From the NCBI GenBank assembly GCA_025201765.1, contig MU623402.1, positions 1-64,000 on the forward strand: 64,000 nt of DNA. Reading direction: 5' to 3'. Positions 1 through 12,459 of the stretch are shown here, one piece after another (positions within the stretch are counted from its first letter, which is position 1; every line of letters begins with the position of its first letter). Origin of the DNA: Daldinia sp. FL1419. Taxonomy: Eukaryota; Ascomycota; Sordariomycetes; Xylariales; Hypoxylaceae. The translations under genes were made by a program, and so were the position numbers. The notes beneath the pieces were generated by a model, which saw nothing but the letters and a program-made list of their open reading frames with translations, was not told where the DNA came from and did no database searches.

Positions 1-18
1 GCCCTCTTCCCACCAACA

Positions 19-33
19 CCCCCACCCCCCCCC

Positions 34-85
<52 letters not shown>

Positions 86-92
86 CCCCGCG

Positions 93-126
<34 letters not shown>
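19..126. repeat. Poly-C tract
   Basis: About 105 bases are almost all C, with a few A and G interruptions. A tract this long is unusual in a fungal genome and lies at the window edge. It may be a contig-end artefact (the complement of poly-G reads) or a true homopolymer. Confidence 0.9.
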
Positions 127-132
<6 letters not shown>

Positions 133-510
133 TTTCCTGGTGCGTGCTACGCACAGTTGGACTCCATAACGAGATCTGGAAGATAAAAAGCACATTTTTA
201 AAATACTCCAAAGATTCTAGATCAATATATAAAGAGATCATATTATAATTCAGTGTTTTCATAAATATACCTAGGTACCTGTGTAAGCTAGGTGTATTGG
301 GTGGTTATTGATGCCAAAGTACTCCCAAGTATCAGATATGTATAACGTTGCATGGATGTATAACACTCCCCGTAAGGCAGGTGAAGATAATTCGGCAAGC
401 TAGCGTTCCACTACTTGAAAGGGTAGCTTCGTGTACTCCGATCTCGCACGACATGTACGATGAATATGTGCGATTCGAGGGAAAAGTACAATCATGGTTA
501 TGATTTGATC

Positions 511-522
511 TTATCAGATCCG
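511..522 (-). promoter_or_regulatory. SreA/SRE-type iron-responsive GATA element
   Basis: The plus strand reads TTATCAGATCCG; the minus strand therefore contains ATCTGATAA, the ATCWGATAA site recognised by the iron-repressing GATA factors SreA/SRE/Sre1, preceded by CGG. It lies about 690 bp upstream of the acyl-CoA ligase start. The same 12-base pattern recurs upstream of the siderophore acyltransferase and the flavoprotein, which argues against chance. Binding is inferred. Confidence 0.6.
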
Positions 523-1205
523 ATGATTAGATATTTAGGTCCCCGTTTGACCCGCCGCCTAATGTACGTGGAAGCCGGGATCCAACGAGGTCCGAATTAC
601 ACGCATGGTACAGGGATGTAAGTTTTTTTTCTTCTTGGTTCGTCATCTATTCCAGTGGATTAAACAATACGGATGTCATGGGCCACCTCGGCTGGTTTGC
701 TGGCGTTGGATAGCTTGCGCCGTTATTAGAGTTTCTTACGTACAAGTACTACCGTAGATTCCGGTGCATTGATCGCGAACTGTTGGAATTCCACGAGAAA
801 CGTACGTAGCTTTGGGGAGGAAACACCAAAACAGGCATGGAGACCCGGACCCTCACCTATAACCATACTTGGATATTTAGTGCGTAGGAGAAGAACCGTT
901 TACGAGCTACTAGATTTATTTGTTTCTTTTAGTATGTTCCATATTCTTATTATCAAGCGGTCCACCCAACTAGCCTCCACATCAGTGAGCATACCCACCA
1001 CCACACGCTAGACATGTTCAAGACGGGGTTGCAGTAAGAAGAGGTTACATAGATGTAAATATTCTTGGTTGTATGTTTAGTCGAATACTTTTCTATCGCC
1101 CGATGATTTTCCCTACCATTAATATAAGGAATATCGAATTGTATCACAAGAGACAGCTATTGGACCAGATTATATTTATACTCTTCGCTGGGTAAGCTTC
1201 TCACG

Positions 1206-3000
1206 ATGGCTACGCAGTCAAGCAGCTCTGCGACGCCAGATCCTAAATTCCAAAGGCAACGTCTGTCGTACTTGGAGGGCCCGGTAGATCCTCCGTTAGT
1301 AGATCTAACTCTCGGTGAACTTTTGGATCTTCAATGCCAGCACCACGGCACCCGGGAATGTATCGTCACACCTTGGACGGGAGCTCGGTGGACTTACAAT
1401 GAGCTCAATCAGCAAAGCTCGCAGCTCGCGAGGACGCTTCTTTCGCTTGGCATCGGCGTCGGGGATCGCGTTGGAATCATGGCTGGAAATTGCGAACAGT
1501 ATGCTGCAGTCTTTTTTGCGGTCGCCCGCATCGGAGCTATATTGGTGATACTGAATAATACGTATACACCGACGGAAGCGATGCATGCGCTAAAGTTCTC
1601 AGGTAAGATGTAATGAATCCTACATCAAAGTGCTACAGCTTTCTAAACATGATTATGTAGGGTCGAAAATATTCTTCACGACGAAGAAAATCGGGAGATT
1701 ACACAACACCAAATTGCTGGCTGAGTTAGCCAAAGAGAAGGAGGGCCCCAGCGTTGTCATCCTGAGAGGTGAATCGGACTCGTATCCTACATACGCTGAT
1801 TTGATTAAACAAGGGCGGTCGGTAAGCGACAGCGATCTCCATCGCCTTGGGAAGAAGGTTCTTGCACATAATGTGTGCAATCTGCAGTTTACGAGCGGTA
1901 CCACAGGTCTTCCCAAGGCCGCCATGTTGACACACCATAACATCGTTAACAACGCTCGTTTTATTGGCGATCGCATGAGGTTCACTCCGGACGATGTCCT
2001 CTGCTGTCCACCCCCATTATTCCATTGTTTCGGTCTCGTGCTTGGTATGATGGCCGTCATCACACACGGTGCAAAGATCGTGTATCCGGAGGAGACTTTC
2101 GACGCACCTGCTGTCCTACGTGCCATCTCCGACGAGCGGTGTACCGCTGTTCACGGTGTTCCGGCCATGTTCGATACGTTATTTAGTCTTCCGTTCCCCC
2201 CTAATTTTGACTGCACCAACCTGCGCACGGGAATTATCGCCGGTGCTCCTGTACCTCGCTATCTCATGGAGCTATTGGTCGAACGCTTTGGCATGACAGA
2301 ATTTACTAGCAGCTACGGATTGACAGAGGCCAGTCCGACCTGCTTCAACGCCTTTACCGATGACGCTATCGAGAAACGACTCACGACCGTAGGCACGTTA
2401 ATGCCGCACGCGCGCGCCAAGATCGTTGATCATGATGGTCAGATCCTACCGCTAGGTGCACGGGGAGAACTCTGCATTGCGGGATACCAATTGCAGGCCG
2501 GGTACTGGAACAACTCGGAGAAAACAGCAGAGGTGATGCAGCGAGACACCGAAGGAGTTCTATGGCTGCGAACGGGCGATGAAGCCGTGTTTGACGATCA
2601 AGGTTACTGTACCATCACTGGACGATTCAAGGACATAATTATTCGAGGTGGCGAGAATATCTACCCCCTGGAGATTGAAGAACGGCTCCTAGCACACCCG
2701 GCCATATCGCGAGCCGTAGTCACGGGATTGAAAGATGCTCATTACGGAGAAGTCGTCGGCGCTTTCTTACAACTAGCAGACGAGGATAAAAAAGAAGGGA
2801 AAACATTGAGCGACCAGCAGGTACGCGATTGGGTGCAGCAGAAGCTGGGACGACATAAGGCGCCAACACACGTGTTCTGGTTAGGAGAAGATGGGATACC
2901 GGCTGATGTACCGCTTACCGGTAGTGGTAAGGTTAAAAAGTTTGAGATGGCGCGATTTGGTGAGGAGATCTTGAGGAAGAGGCGTTTGGAGAAGTTGTAG
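1206..3000 (+). CDS. Acyl-CoA synthetase (AMP-binding), possibly SidI-like
   Basis: The product is a 578-residue ANL-superfamily ligase that would activate a carboxylic acid as an acyl-adenylate and pass it to CoA. There are two exons, 1206-1602 and 1661-3000; the 58-nt GT-AG intron has a CTAAAC branch-like site, and splicing restores one frame across a stop at 1611. The phosphate-binding motif TSGTTGLPK is at residues 210-218, TGD near 437, the hinge-region GRFKD near 453, and the catalytic lysine in TGSGKVKK at about 556. The whole family length is present. The N-terminal half resembles fungal medium-chain acyl-CoA ligases and the mevalonyl-CoA ligase SidI of siderophore synthesis. The SidI assignment is an inference, helped by an SreA-type element upstream and a siderophore acyltransferase 13 kb away. 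I see no clear peroxisomal signal: the C-terminus is EKL and no N-terminal PTS2 is visible. Confidence 0.88.
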
Positions 3001-4269
3001 ATATTCGAGTTGGCTTAAGAGTTTTCTTTTTGGGTTACTAGCTTGGATTATTAGAAGCTTTTAGAGGTATTATAGGTACCTGTTAGCATATAAATAAAGA
3101 TTTATAGTGCACCTGGTGTAGCACGAGCCCTGCGTTCGGGTGGCTGTCATTGCCTTTGAAACCCCTGGACTGGGTGGACAATTTGCACTTGGCTAAATCA
3201 TATTAGTTGCGTTTTACCATAATAACTTTTTGACGACTGTCCGCCACACACTAATCGATATTGTTTTCAATTGTAGCCTAGATACCCTTTATGTTACTCG
3301 AAACCGTCTATAAGATGGGGCCTAGCAGTACCTGCGCACTGATTACCTACCTACTCTTAAAGTTGACCAAGTAAAAGGTTATAGCTAATTCTCACAACGA
3401 AACTCTACTAGCATCTGATATTCGATTTAAATTTGCCTAGCATTGATTCAACACCAAGGCGTTATGTAAGTTGATTCTTATATTTGCCTTATGCGTCATC
3501 CCGTTGACTTACATTTACCCCGCCTTTTTCGAATAGTCAGTCAACTCGCTCTCCGATAGGTGCGCCAACTTCTTCTTTCTCTAATCCAAAATTTAACTTG
3601 ACAGTTTTCTCAAACAATCAGAAGACTAAACTGATAAAAAGTTATGAAAATGATCTTGCGTTAACATTGTAGTACGAACTGTACGAACTATACGAACTCC
3701 ATCTCGACACTTTCGTTTATCGGTACACGATGCGCCGAACTGTCGGGTCCCTTAATACGTATGGCGCAATGAGGATCCTTGCATGGAATAATATGTTGCT
3801 GTTGTACGCGGACCTGTTGGATTTATTCCGTTCATCATTACGACGTTGGGGTTGCTACGAGGGCTCTCTCGTTGTGGAGATTAATACCTTTACATCGGAC
3901 GAACCGCCTCACCGATGGGCTTCCGACGGGTTTGCTCTCGTATGCTGCGCCGCTCACCGTTTGCCCCGTCAGCGAACTTACTTGCTTTCCTGCTGGAATC
4001 CCTACGGTTCTCCAGCTTTGACGATGTGCGCTGATCTTACCCCACATACTCCAACGTGACCTACATCACATTGTCTAGGTGTTTCTTTGTATAACGGATG
4101 AGCTCAAGCTTCGGCGCATGGTCCTCAGTCTAACTTAAACTGCATACATAGGTAGGTACCAGGGTAGGTACATATGCTAGGCTCTATAATATTTAATAGA
4201 ACTCTCCCAGGTCTTGTTCCCACCCGTCAATTTTCCTTTGGGATTATGCCACCCAGGTAGATATTGGCA
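3001..4269. other. Intergenic region
   Basis: No gene is supportable. It holds the 3' flank of the ligase and the promoter of the beta-galactosidase. A 10-base direct repeat containing TACGAACT occurs three times around 3671-3697, and TAGGTA/GGTACC motifs cluster at 4149-4172. An open frame at 3730-4059 has no recognisable features. Confidence 0.6.
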
Positions 4270-7200
4270 ATGAGGTCGTCACTGTTTCTAGCCGCGACCC
4301 ATGCCCTGCTGGGCTATGCTTTCAGCAGCGGCGGTCGACCAGGTACCCTAATACGTGATTTTGCCGAAAAACGACAAGCTGCGCAAGATATTATCACTTG
4401 GGATGAGCATTCTCTCTTCGTCCATGGGGAGAGAGTGCTCATCTTTAGTGGAGAGTTCCATCCTTTTCGACTGCCTGTACCAACACTTTGGCTGGATGTC
4501 CTACAGAAAGTAAAAGCGTTAGGCTTCAATTGCATCTCATTCTATGTGGACTGGGCTCTCTTGGAAGGGAAGCCTGGTGACTTCTCCGCAGAGGGCGTTT
4601 TTGATCTTCAGCCGTTCTTCGATGCTGCTCAAAAAGTCGGCATTTATCTCATCGCCAGACCTGGCCCTTATATCAATGCAGAGGTTAGCGGCGGTGGTTT
4701 CCCTGGTTGGGTTCAACGGGTTCGTGGTCTTCTTAGGAGTAGTGCGCCAGATTACCTCAACGCGACGAATAATTACATGTCGAATATCGGCAAGATAATT
4801 GCGGACGCTCAAATTACAAATGGTGGTCCGGTAATCCTATATCAACCAGAAAACGAATACTCCGGAGCTGGCGATTATACCCCTTTCCCAGACGGGTCCT
4901 ATATGGAATACGTTTTGCAGCAGGCGCGGGATGCCGGAATAGTCATTCCCTTTATCAGCAATGATGCGAGTCCTCAAGGCCATAATGCTCCAGGAACCGG
5001 TGAGGGCGAAGTCGATATCTATGGACACGATGGTTATCCTCTTGGGTTTGACTGCGCACATCCTACAGTTTGGCCCAAAGGAAACCTGCCCACAAATTAT
5101 CGAAGCAGCCATCTTAGACAGAGTCCAGCGACGCCATTTTCCATAGTACGTATAAGAAATCTCGTGTCGTAATTGGCACTACTTATTCTACATTTGCTAA
5201 CGTTGGCGCAGCTTGAATTTCAAGCCGGTTCATTTGACCCCTGGGGAGGTTGGGGTTTCGAGCAGGCAAGTCCTCACCTCGCTACCAAATTAACTTTGCT
5301 CCTTATCCTGGGAGTAAATGGGCTCGATAAAATCCTTTTTTTTTTCGGACTCTAGCTGACGATTTTGCAGTGCAGCGCGCTTGTGAATCACGAATTTCAG
5401 CGAGTCTTCTACAAGAATAATTACGCTGCGGTAAGCATGTGGATTTCCGGAGGTTATTTCTATTAAGGATATATAGCGTTACTGACACGAACAGGGTGTA
5501 ACAATAAACAATCTTTATATGATCTTTGGTGGAACTAATTGGGGTAACCTCGGACACCCAGGAGGATACACCTCATACGACTATGGAAGTGTCATCAAGG
5601 AAGATCGAACAGTTACACGGGAAAAGTATTCAGAGTTAAAGCTACAAGCGACGTTCCTACAGTCGAGCCCTGGTTATCTTACTGCAACTCCGGGTGCTAG
5701 TTCAAACAGCGTCTATAGTGACAATCCAGACATCACTATTACGCCGATACTAGGAAACAGCACAGACGATGCATCGTTCTTCGTGGTCCGGCATACCAAC
5801 TACTCAAGTTTTGAATCGACAAAGTACAGGGTCACTTTACCTACGTCCCAAGGGTCCCTCGTAATCCCCCAGTCAAACCAATCACTCACTCTAAATGGTC
5901 GAGACTCGAAAGTAATAGTCACCGACTACGACGTTCAAGGCACTCGGTTGCTCTATTCCACTGCCGAGGTTTTTACACATCTAAAGCAAGGAAGCCAGGC
6001 AGTCCTAATACTCTACGCCGGACCTAACGAGTATCACGAGTTCGCGATTGAAACACCGCCGAATAGTCGAGTCAACAAAATCGAAGGTGGTCAATCGTAC
6101 AGCGTTAAAAGTGGTAATTCTAGCTTTTTAACTGTGAACTGGACGACGCCCAAGGAGCGATCCGTACTTCAGATTAGCGACAGCTTCATAATCTACCTTC
6201 TTGGTTGGTCTCTCGCCTAGAATACGTTTGCTACTGCTAACTATGAGTATTTAGATCGTAATGCGGCATATAACTATTGGCTTGTTGATATCGAGAACAC
6301 AAGTGACAAGGCGATTATTAATGGCCCCTATCTTGTGCGATCTGCTTCCCTGGATAAAGATGAACTTCACATCAAAGCCGATTTCAACACTTCTACAACA
6401 GTTGAACTTCTAGGGATTTCGGCGGCCAGACTTTTCGTCAATGACATGGAGATTTCAACGGAATCATCGGATTTTTCAGTGACTGCCAACGTGTCCGTAG
6501 ACAGCCCTTCATTTACCGTTCCGAATCTGGCGGATCTCGACTGGAAGTATATAGACTCACTTCCAGAAGTTCAGAAGAAGTATGACGATTCAGCATGGAC
6601 GAAGGCCGACCACAAGTTCACAGACAATACATATCAACCCCTCGTTGCCCCTGTTTCAACTTACTCCTCCGACTATGGCTTCCACACTGGAGTAATTCTA
6701 TACAGAGGTCATTTCAACGCCACGGGTAACGAAGGAAACTTGTCACTATGGACTCAAGGAGGAAGCGGGTTTGCGGTATCAGTATGGCTCGACGACCAAC
6801 CCCTCTCATCATTTGGAGGAAACCCAGCGAACGCAAGCTACCAAGGAAAATACGACGTTTCCGGTGCTAAGCTCGAAGCTGGAACTGAGCACGTGTTTAC
6901 TGTCGTAATAGAAAATATGGGACTGAGCGAGAACTGGATTATCGCTGATGATATGAAGCAGCCTCGCGGTATTCTAGGGTGGAGGCTGGAGACATCCAAA
7001 GCGACTAACACGCCCATCAGCTGGAGGCTAACGGGAAACCTTGGTGGTGAAGATTACTTGGATCGCGTTCGTGGCCCGCTAAATGAGGGTGGTCTGTTCA
7101 TCGAGCGCCAAGGATACCACCTCCCAGGCGCGCCAACAGAATCGTGGGCATCTCGCTCGCCACTAGAGGGTATTGATTCCCCAGGTATTGCCTTCTACGC

Positions 7201-7552
7201 GACCTCCTTCGACCTCGACTTGCCTTCCAATGAATGGGATATCCCATTGGCGTTCTCGTTTTCCAACGACACATCCGCATCTGGCATTTACCGGGCTCAA
7301 TTATATGTTAATGGCTGGCAGTACGGTAAGCTAAGCAGCAATGTCGGTCCCCAGAATGTATTCCCCGTGCCAGAAGGAATCCTGAATTATAACGGTACGA
7401 ATTACGTTGGGATTTCGTTATGGGCTCTCGAAGAAGGTGGGGCGAAGATCCCTGAGCTTGAGCTTGCGGCTGGTGTGCCAGTGTGGACGGGACGCGAGAA
7501 GGTCGAGCTCGTGGACAGCCCGGGATGGACGAAGAGAGAAGACGCTTATTGA
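4270..7552 (+). CDS. Secreted beta-galactosidase, glycoside hydrolase family 35
   Basis: The product has 998 residues, the usual size of fungal LacA-type enzymes, and removes terminal beta-galactose from oligo- and polysaccharides outside the cell. Five exons: 4270-5145, 5212-5265, 5371-5430, 5495-6203, 6255-7552. The first ATG (4270) opens a signal peptide of about 18 residues. The GH35 acid/base lies in QPENEYSG (Glu196) and the nucleophile in LEFQAGSFDPWGG (Glu294, just after intron 1). The later Tyr-Asp-Tyr-Gly-Ser and Ala-Tyr-Asn-Tyr-Trp blocks and the C-terminal jelly-roll region (GGEDYLDRVRGPLNEGGLF) match the family. Intron 2 starts with GC rather than GT (AG|GCAAGT), the minor GC-AG class. 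Intron 4 starts GTTGGT, and its removal eliminates an apparent in-frame TAG at 6218-6220. Many N-glycosylation sequons are present. The gene is convergent with the aldo-keto reductase. Confidence 0.95.
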
Positions 7553-7783
7553 TGCGATACCTAATGCCACGATGAGTTATGCGTTTAGCATTTACGCGTT
7601 TATTATTTAATATTAAAATCAGTGCACATTCTTTGCATCTAATAACCGCTGCTGACTAACCAACCCCCTTTTTAGTAACTTGAATAAGGAGTCAGGTTGT
7701 GTAACCGTGGAATAATACAAAAGGATTTTATATAATACTACAGCTATATACCCGTTACAAATCCGGATACGAACGGCGATAAT

Positions 7784-9056
7784 TTACTCTCTGCTGAGAG
7801 GCTTCGGTTCCGGCACATAATCCATAGTACCACCAACGCTCAGAATCCAGAGTTGGCCGGGAGTCTCAGGTATTTCGCTTCCATAAAGGAAGTTGTTGGG
7901 GAAACCCGGGTCGAAAGGAATCGCAGACTCAATTTCCTTAATATCTTCGGTAGAAAGTTTGATATTTAGGGCTTCAATATTTCCCTTAAGGTGATCAATA
8001 GTGCGACCACCGACGATGGGAAATACGTAGGGCACCTTGCTGGCGACGTATGCTTGAGCGATGCTCGTGATCAAGGTGTTCTTGCGCTTGGCAACCGCTT
8101 CAAGCACTTTGCTGACTTTAATATCGTTCTCGGTGGCCTGACCCTTACGGCCGGCGTCACTCTTACGCTGCTCCTCGGTTTTAAACTTTCCGCCTCCTAG
8201 GGCACCCCACGGCGCAAGGCCCATACCCTCGGCGCGACACATGGGGATGATCTCGCGCTCGAAGTCGCGTTGCGCCGCGCTCCATCTACCCTGGTACACG
8301 CTGAACTGCCGGAGCCCGTTCTGGCGGGCGTATTCGTTGGCTTTGCTGACAACCCACGCGGGCGTGTCGCTAACGCCAAGATGGAGCACCTTGCCAGCTG
8401 CGACGAGGTGGTTGAGCGATTGCATTACCTCGGGAATGCTGGTGGAAAAGTCCCACCAGTGTACATAAAGCTGAGAGCATCGCGTTAATTTCTAAGAAAA
8501 TATCCAAAATAAGTAGTGGAAGACTAACCAGGTCGATGTAGCTAGTCTGCAATTTTTCCAAACTGGCGTTGACCGAAACATGCAAGCTCTTGGAACCGTT
8601 TCCGGTGTAATTGATCATAATTTCGCCCTTCCCGCGCGGTCCGGCGTGGAAGTTGATTGAATATTTAGTTGCGATGACCATTTGGTCTCGATTGCCACGC
8701 TTCTTCATCCATGCTCCGATGCGCTTTTCCGATTCCTCGAATTGGTAGTTGTTTGACGTGTCAATGAAGTTACCTCCCTGACTATAGAAGTAGTCAAGAA
8801 TGTCCTCCGTGGTCTTCTCGTCGCATTCACCCACTAAAGTCGCCGTGTTAGCGTCTGCTTCGGCGGGGTCGGGAATCAATTATTCCCAAGCTCTACGGTA
8901 CGGAGACTTACTGAAATCTTTCCACGCATCTCCAAAATTCATGGCACCCAAGCATAAGGGGCTAACACGGATTGACGCAGTAGGAGAGAGCAGGCGGTAG
9001 CGAGCTAAAGGGGACTGGGCTGGAGGCGCCGGAGGTAACGCTACGTTGATAGACAT
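7784..9056 (-). CDS. Aldo-keto reductase, norsolorinic acid reductase/aryl-alcohol dehydrogenase type
   Basis: The 378-residue product is an NADPH-dependent carbonyl reductase of the AKR9-like group, which includes fungal norsolorinic acid reductase (NorA-like) and aryl-alcohol dehydrogenases. Three exons on the minus strand: 9056-8912, 8833-8529, 8470-7784, with introns of 78 and 58 nt and a GCTAAC branch site in the first. Splicing gives the continuous family block around LCLGAMNFGDAWKDFMGEC. The AKR tetrad is intact: Asp73 (FIDT), Tyr78 (NNYQ), Lys105 (ATKY) and His154 (LYVHWWDF). The cofactor region near the C-terminus (FPIVGGRTIDHL) is also present. The gene is divergent from the SDR at 10714 across 1.66 kb and convergent with the beta-galactosidase. 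The substrate is unknown; a secondary-metabolite or aromatic aldehyde role is a family-level guess. Confidence 0.93.
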
Positions 9057-10713
9057 CTTCTATGATGTTCAATGATGATATCGATCGGGAGAGTTTGAGT
9101 TGTGAATGATTCGATGTTTTAAATGCGTCAACTAATTGCCCACAGGTAAGTCTATCCGGGGAGGCTACCATAATTTATACAAGATTCAACAAGTCTTGGA
9201 TTGACAAAAGCCGATATTTAGTTCGGTGATGATGTACGTCAATGTCACGCAAATCGAGGGGTCGGATAGAATATGATGCCGCGTAGTGTAAATAGTAGCC
9301 ATTCTAGACCCATGTTGCCTGTAGGTGTGCATAAGTCCGGTTGTTAAGCCCGGTTCAAAGCCGTGCTATATTAAGACGACTGACATGTAGATGCAGTCTT
9401 CGATGAGATATCTCCGTTAAGCACGTATCTCCATAAATATTGATGATGAATTCCTTTTTATTTCTAAGATATGCTTACTATGAGTCGCAGGCTGGCGTCA
9501 TCAGGATGGCTTCTATGCTTTTAGAATTGGTACCTGGAATGATTGAGATATCTACCGGATAGCATTCCTTTCAACGCTTTTGTAAATGCGCTGGCTTGGA
9601 TTTTGGGTAGAAAAATAAAATTTGGATTCCCAAACAGCATCATAATATTTTTAAAAATGTAATTAATAAGCATGATCCCGACTGCAGGGTGCATATTCCA
9701 AGTTTTCGGTATTGCACACTACCGACAACTGCCACGAGGTTATCCGTTACCTTGGATCCGATAGCATGGTGTATGGTGGCTCTCCCCTCACGCTCAGCTA
9801 ATGTACAATACTTAGGTATGTACCCACTTACCTAATGGAGTAAGTTGAAAGCCGTTGATTGGCTGTTGGAACAGCTCCCTTTTAACACCGACAAAAACAT
9901 CGGTGATAGACTAGATGAATGGATTCCAAATCATTTTTCTTACTAATACCTAGTAAAGTCATGATATGCTTCGTGCCCATTATACAAGGTACCTAGGTAC
10001 CTAGGCCCTAGACCAAAGGGTTCAAAGAGGCTTTTAACATTCCTAACTATATTAAATAACTAACTAGTTAATGATAGTTAGGTAAATATTCTACCTGTCA
10101 TTAAGATTATGACTACCAACCTATGATGATGCCTCCGGCACTAACACATTTTAATCTGGAAGAAAACTCGGGAATAACGAAACTATGATAATAATGGTAA
10201 CATTCCAACGTATATGCAAATTAAGTTGGACAGTCAGAGTTACATATAAAGCTACGTCGCTGAAAATTCCGAATTTTGATTGATTGGCTTACAGTTCTCA
10301 TAAGATGCATTAGCTCACGTCTATAGGTAGCAACTGACGACGTTATCTGGCAGAACGTCCTTTTTTTTTTTTGAATTCATACAGCAGTAAACCCGTATTT
10401 GATATAATATGACCCAATGCTACAAGTTCTGAGATAAGATGGCAATCCCGTGGCTTGGGGCGATGGACTTTGTATCGTTACATCTTTTCCGTACACTGCA
10501 CCAACACCAAGGAGGTGTATGAAGATCCTGCTTTACTGTACGCCGTGGAGTTCCGCAAGATACAATCAAGGTCGGACTTAGGTGTTTGGCTCCTTATATG
10601 TCCGCCCCACGGGAGAGCTTATAAATAAAGGCCATATTCGCCGAGTCTTTGAGTGTATGTGGCTCTTGCGTTTAGTTCTGGAAGTTGATTCATCTATTTA
10701 TCAATTTTTCAAC
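9057..10713. other. Divergent intergenic region between two reductases
   Basis: No gene is visible. This 1.66-kb segment contains the promoters of both the aldo-keto reductase (minus) and the SDR (plus), so a shared regulatory element is possible. AT-rich, it carries a tandem palindrome GGTACCTAGGTACCTAGG near 9989-10006, an imperfect inverted repeat of TAACTA units near 10055-10082 and a T-run near 10361-10372. Confidence 0.6.
10619..10630 (+). promoter_or_regulatory. TATA-like box of the SDR gene
   Basis: TTATAAATAAAG lies about 85 bp upstream of the SDR ATG, a plausible distance for a fungal TATA box. Confidence 0.45.
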
Positions 10714-11814
10714 ATGTCTTCACCAGTTTGGTTAATTACAGGAGCTTCCAATGGTCTCGGTCTTTCTTTCTGCCTTCGTGCCTTGAAGGCTGGCCATAGG
10801 GTCATCGGTGCTATGCGCAACCCATCCCGGGCCGCTGAAGCCGTCAAGGCTATAGAGAGTAGAGGAGGCAGGGTAGTACAGATAGACATGACAGAGTCTC
10901 AGGCCAGCATACGAGAGAAAATAGAAGCGGCCGAGAAGATTTACGGTACAATCGATATTCTGGTAAACAATGCCGGTTACTCACTCCTCGGGCCACTTTC
11001 CGAATTTACGTACGTCTCCTATCATCACTTGCGCATGTATATAGCATGCTGTACTTGCTGGCTAACCGTCCCTAGTGAGAAAGAAGTCAATACCCAAATG
11101 CAGACGAATTTCTTCGGTCCTATTTATGCTATTCAGGTTAGTACCGTTAGCTTTCCCACCTTCTAACCCATAAGATTATGTAGTCAGGTTTAATCTGGAC
11201 TTTCTTCTCATCTATGACGTTCCAACTCGTCGCCGGTCCTTAACGGATTACCCCACACTGCTGCGTAACGGGGGTAAGCATAGGAGAAACATTACTAACT
11301 CCGTCTAAAGGCCGTTCTCCCCGGGATGAGAGCCCGTAAATCCGGATCTATCGTCAACATAAGCAGCATAGCCGGTCAAGATGGTCTTCCAACATGCTCG
11401 CTATACGCCGGTAGCAAGTTCGCTCTCGAGGGGCTTAGCGAGTCCCTGGCGCGCGAAGTTGCGGAATGGGGTATCAACGTCTTGATAGTAGAGCCCGGTA
11501 GGTTCCGGACGAATTTCCTCAAGGCATTAGTTGCGAACGAAAAGGGCATTCCTGAACACGAAAAGGACACGCTTGTTGGGAAGACTATGCAGGGTTTCCG
11601 AGAGAACGAGACGCCCCTAAGAGGAGATCCGGAGAAGCTAGCCGACCGTGTTTTTGAAGTGGTAACGGGTGAAGGAGAAGCCGGCGCGCTGAAGGGCAAG
11701 ATCTTGAGACTACCGCTAGGAAAGGATTGTTTGACTCGGCTTGAGGCGAAGCTTGAGAAGGTTAAGAGCGATATGGAAGCTTCTCGAGCTGTGGCCGAGA
11801 GTACGGATATTTAA
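10714..11814 (+). CDS. Classical short-chain dehydrogenase/reductase
   Basis: The 286-residue product is a classical SDR, an NAD(P)H-dependent oxidoreductase for alcohols, ketones or aldehydes. Three exons: 10714-11009, 11076-11136, 11311-11814; introns of 66 and 174 nt. Motifs are TGASNGLG at residues 9-16, NNAG at 85-88, Ser in NISSIAG (about 138) and YAGSK (Tyr151, Lys155), all intact. The open frame extends upstream of 10714, but the ATG at 10714 is preferred because it sits directly before the Rossmann strand and follows a TATA-like box. It resembles fungal retinol-dehydrogenase/1-acyl-DHAP-reductase-like SDRs; substrate not predictable. It is divergent from the aldo-keto reductase, so the two may be co-regulated. 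Confidence 0.92.
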
Positions 11815-12459
11815 GGGCCATTAAATAACGTAGGAATATGGCCCTCATAAACCCTTGGAAGTTAAATCGCAGTCAAATCACAGTGTGTTGTATTAGTTCT
11901 AACGTATGTCGAAGCTAATATTAATGGTAACTACTATCCTTACTCGATAGTACATAACTTGGGATGGTGTATCCTTGTTCAAACTGCTACCTCTATTGCT
12001 AACTTTCTTTTTCAGGATTGTTTTGTTTTTCTTGGGGAAATCATCGATCTATAGGCGGCCATCCTAAAATTCGAGACCTTCATCAGCGTAATATTATCGC
12101 GGATGAAACGGCACCCAATCGTGGTCGCAGGTGTCTCTCTTCTGTTAAGAACCGCGAATGGATATCTTGTTCGTGAAACGCAAACTGTGTAGCCTATGCT
12201 ACCGAAATCTCGGCCCTTAACCACCAAAATCCGACCACCCTCTCCATCTCGTGTTGCTATTCTTTCTCTCTTTGCTCGCGATTACTATTTCGTAATTTTC
12301 CATGTGCTAGATATAGCCATATGATGAGCTTCTACCACTTGCTCACACGAGCGCCGTTGTTGGCTCGCAGGTACGAATAGAGAATCGCGCCAGTTGCTGA
12401 ATGTTTATCTTTATGGCTGGTATTTCGTTTTGTGTTGCAATTCCTAGGAGTCGTATGAG
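11815..12459. other. Convergent intergenic region
   Basis: This 645-bp stretch lies between the 3' ends of the SDR and the orphan gene at 12460. No gene or clear repeat seen. Confidence 0.6.

Larger units (their letters stand above)
1..1205. other. Left-edge non-coding region
   Basis: No coding region is supportable here; the small open frames lack family features. It starts with a nearly pure C tract, then AT-rich DNA with a CCTAGGTACC-type palindrome near 270-283 and an iron-type GATA element at 511-522. The 3' half must contain the promoter of the acyl-CoA ligase that starts at 1206. Confidence 0.6.

Noticed and set aside
6218..6220. Apparent in-frame TAG in the beta-galactosidase
   Set aside because: It lies inside a 51-nt intron (6204-6254) with a GCTAAC branch site; splicing rejoins YLLDRNAAYNYW. 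The gene is intact.
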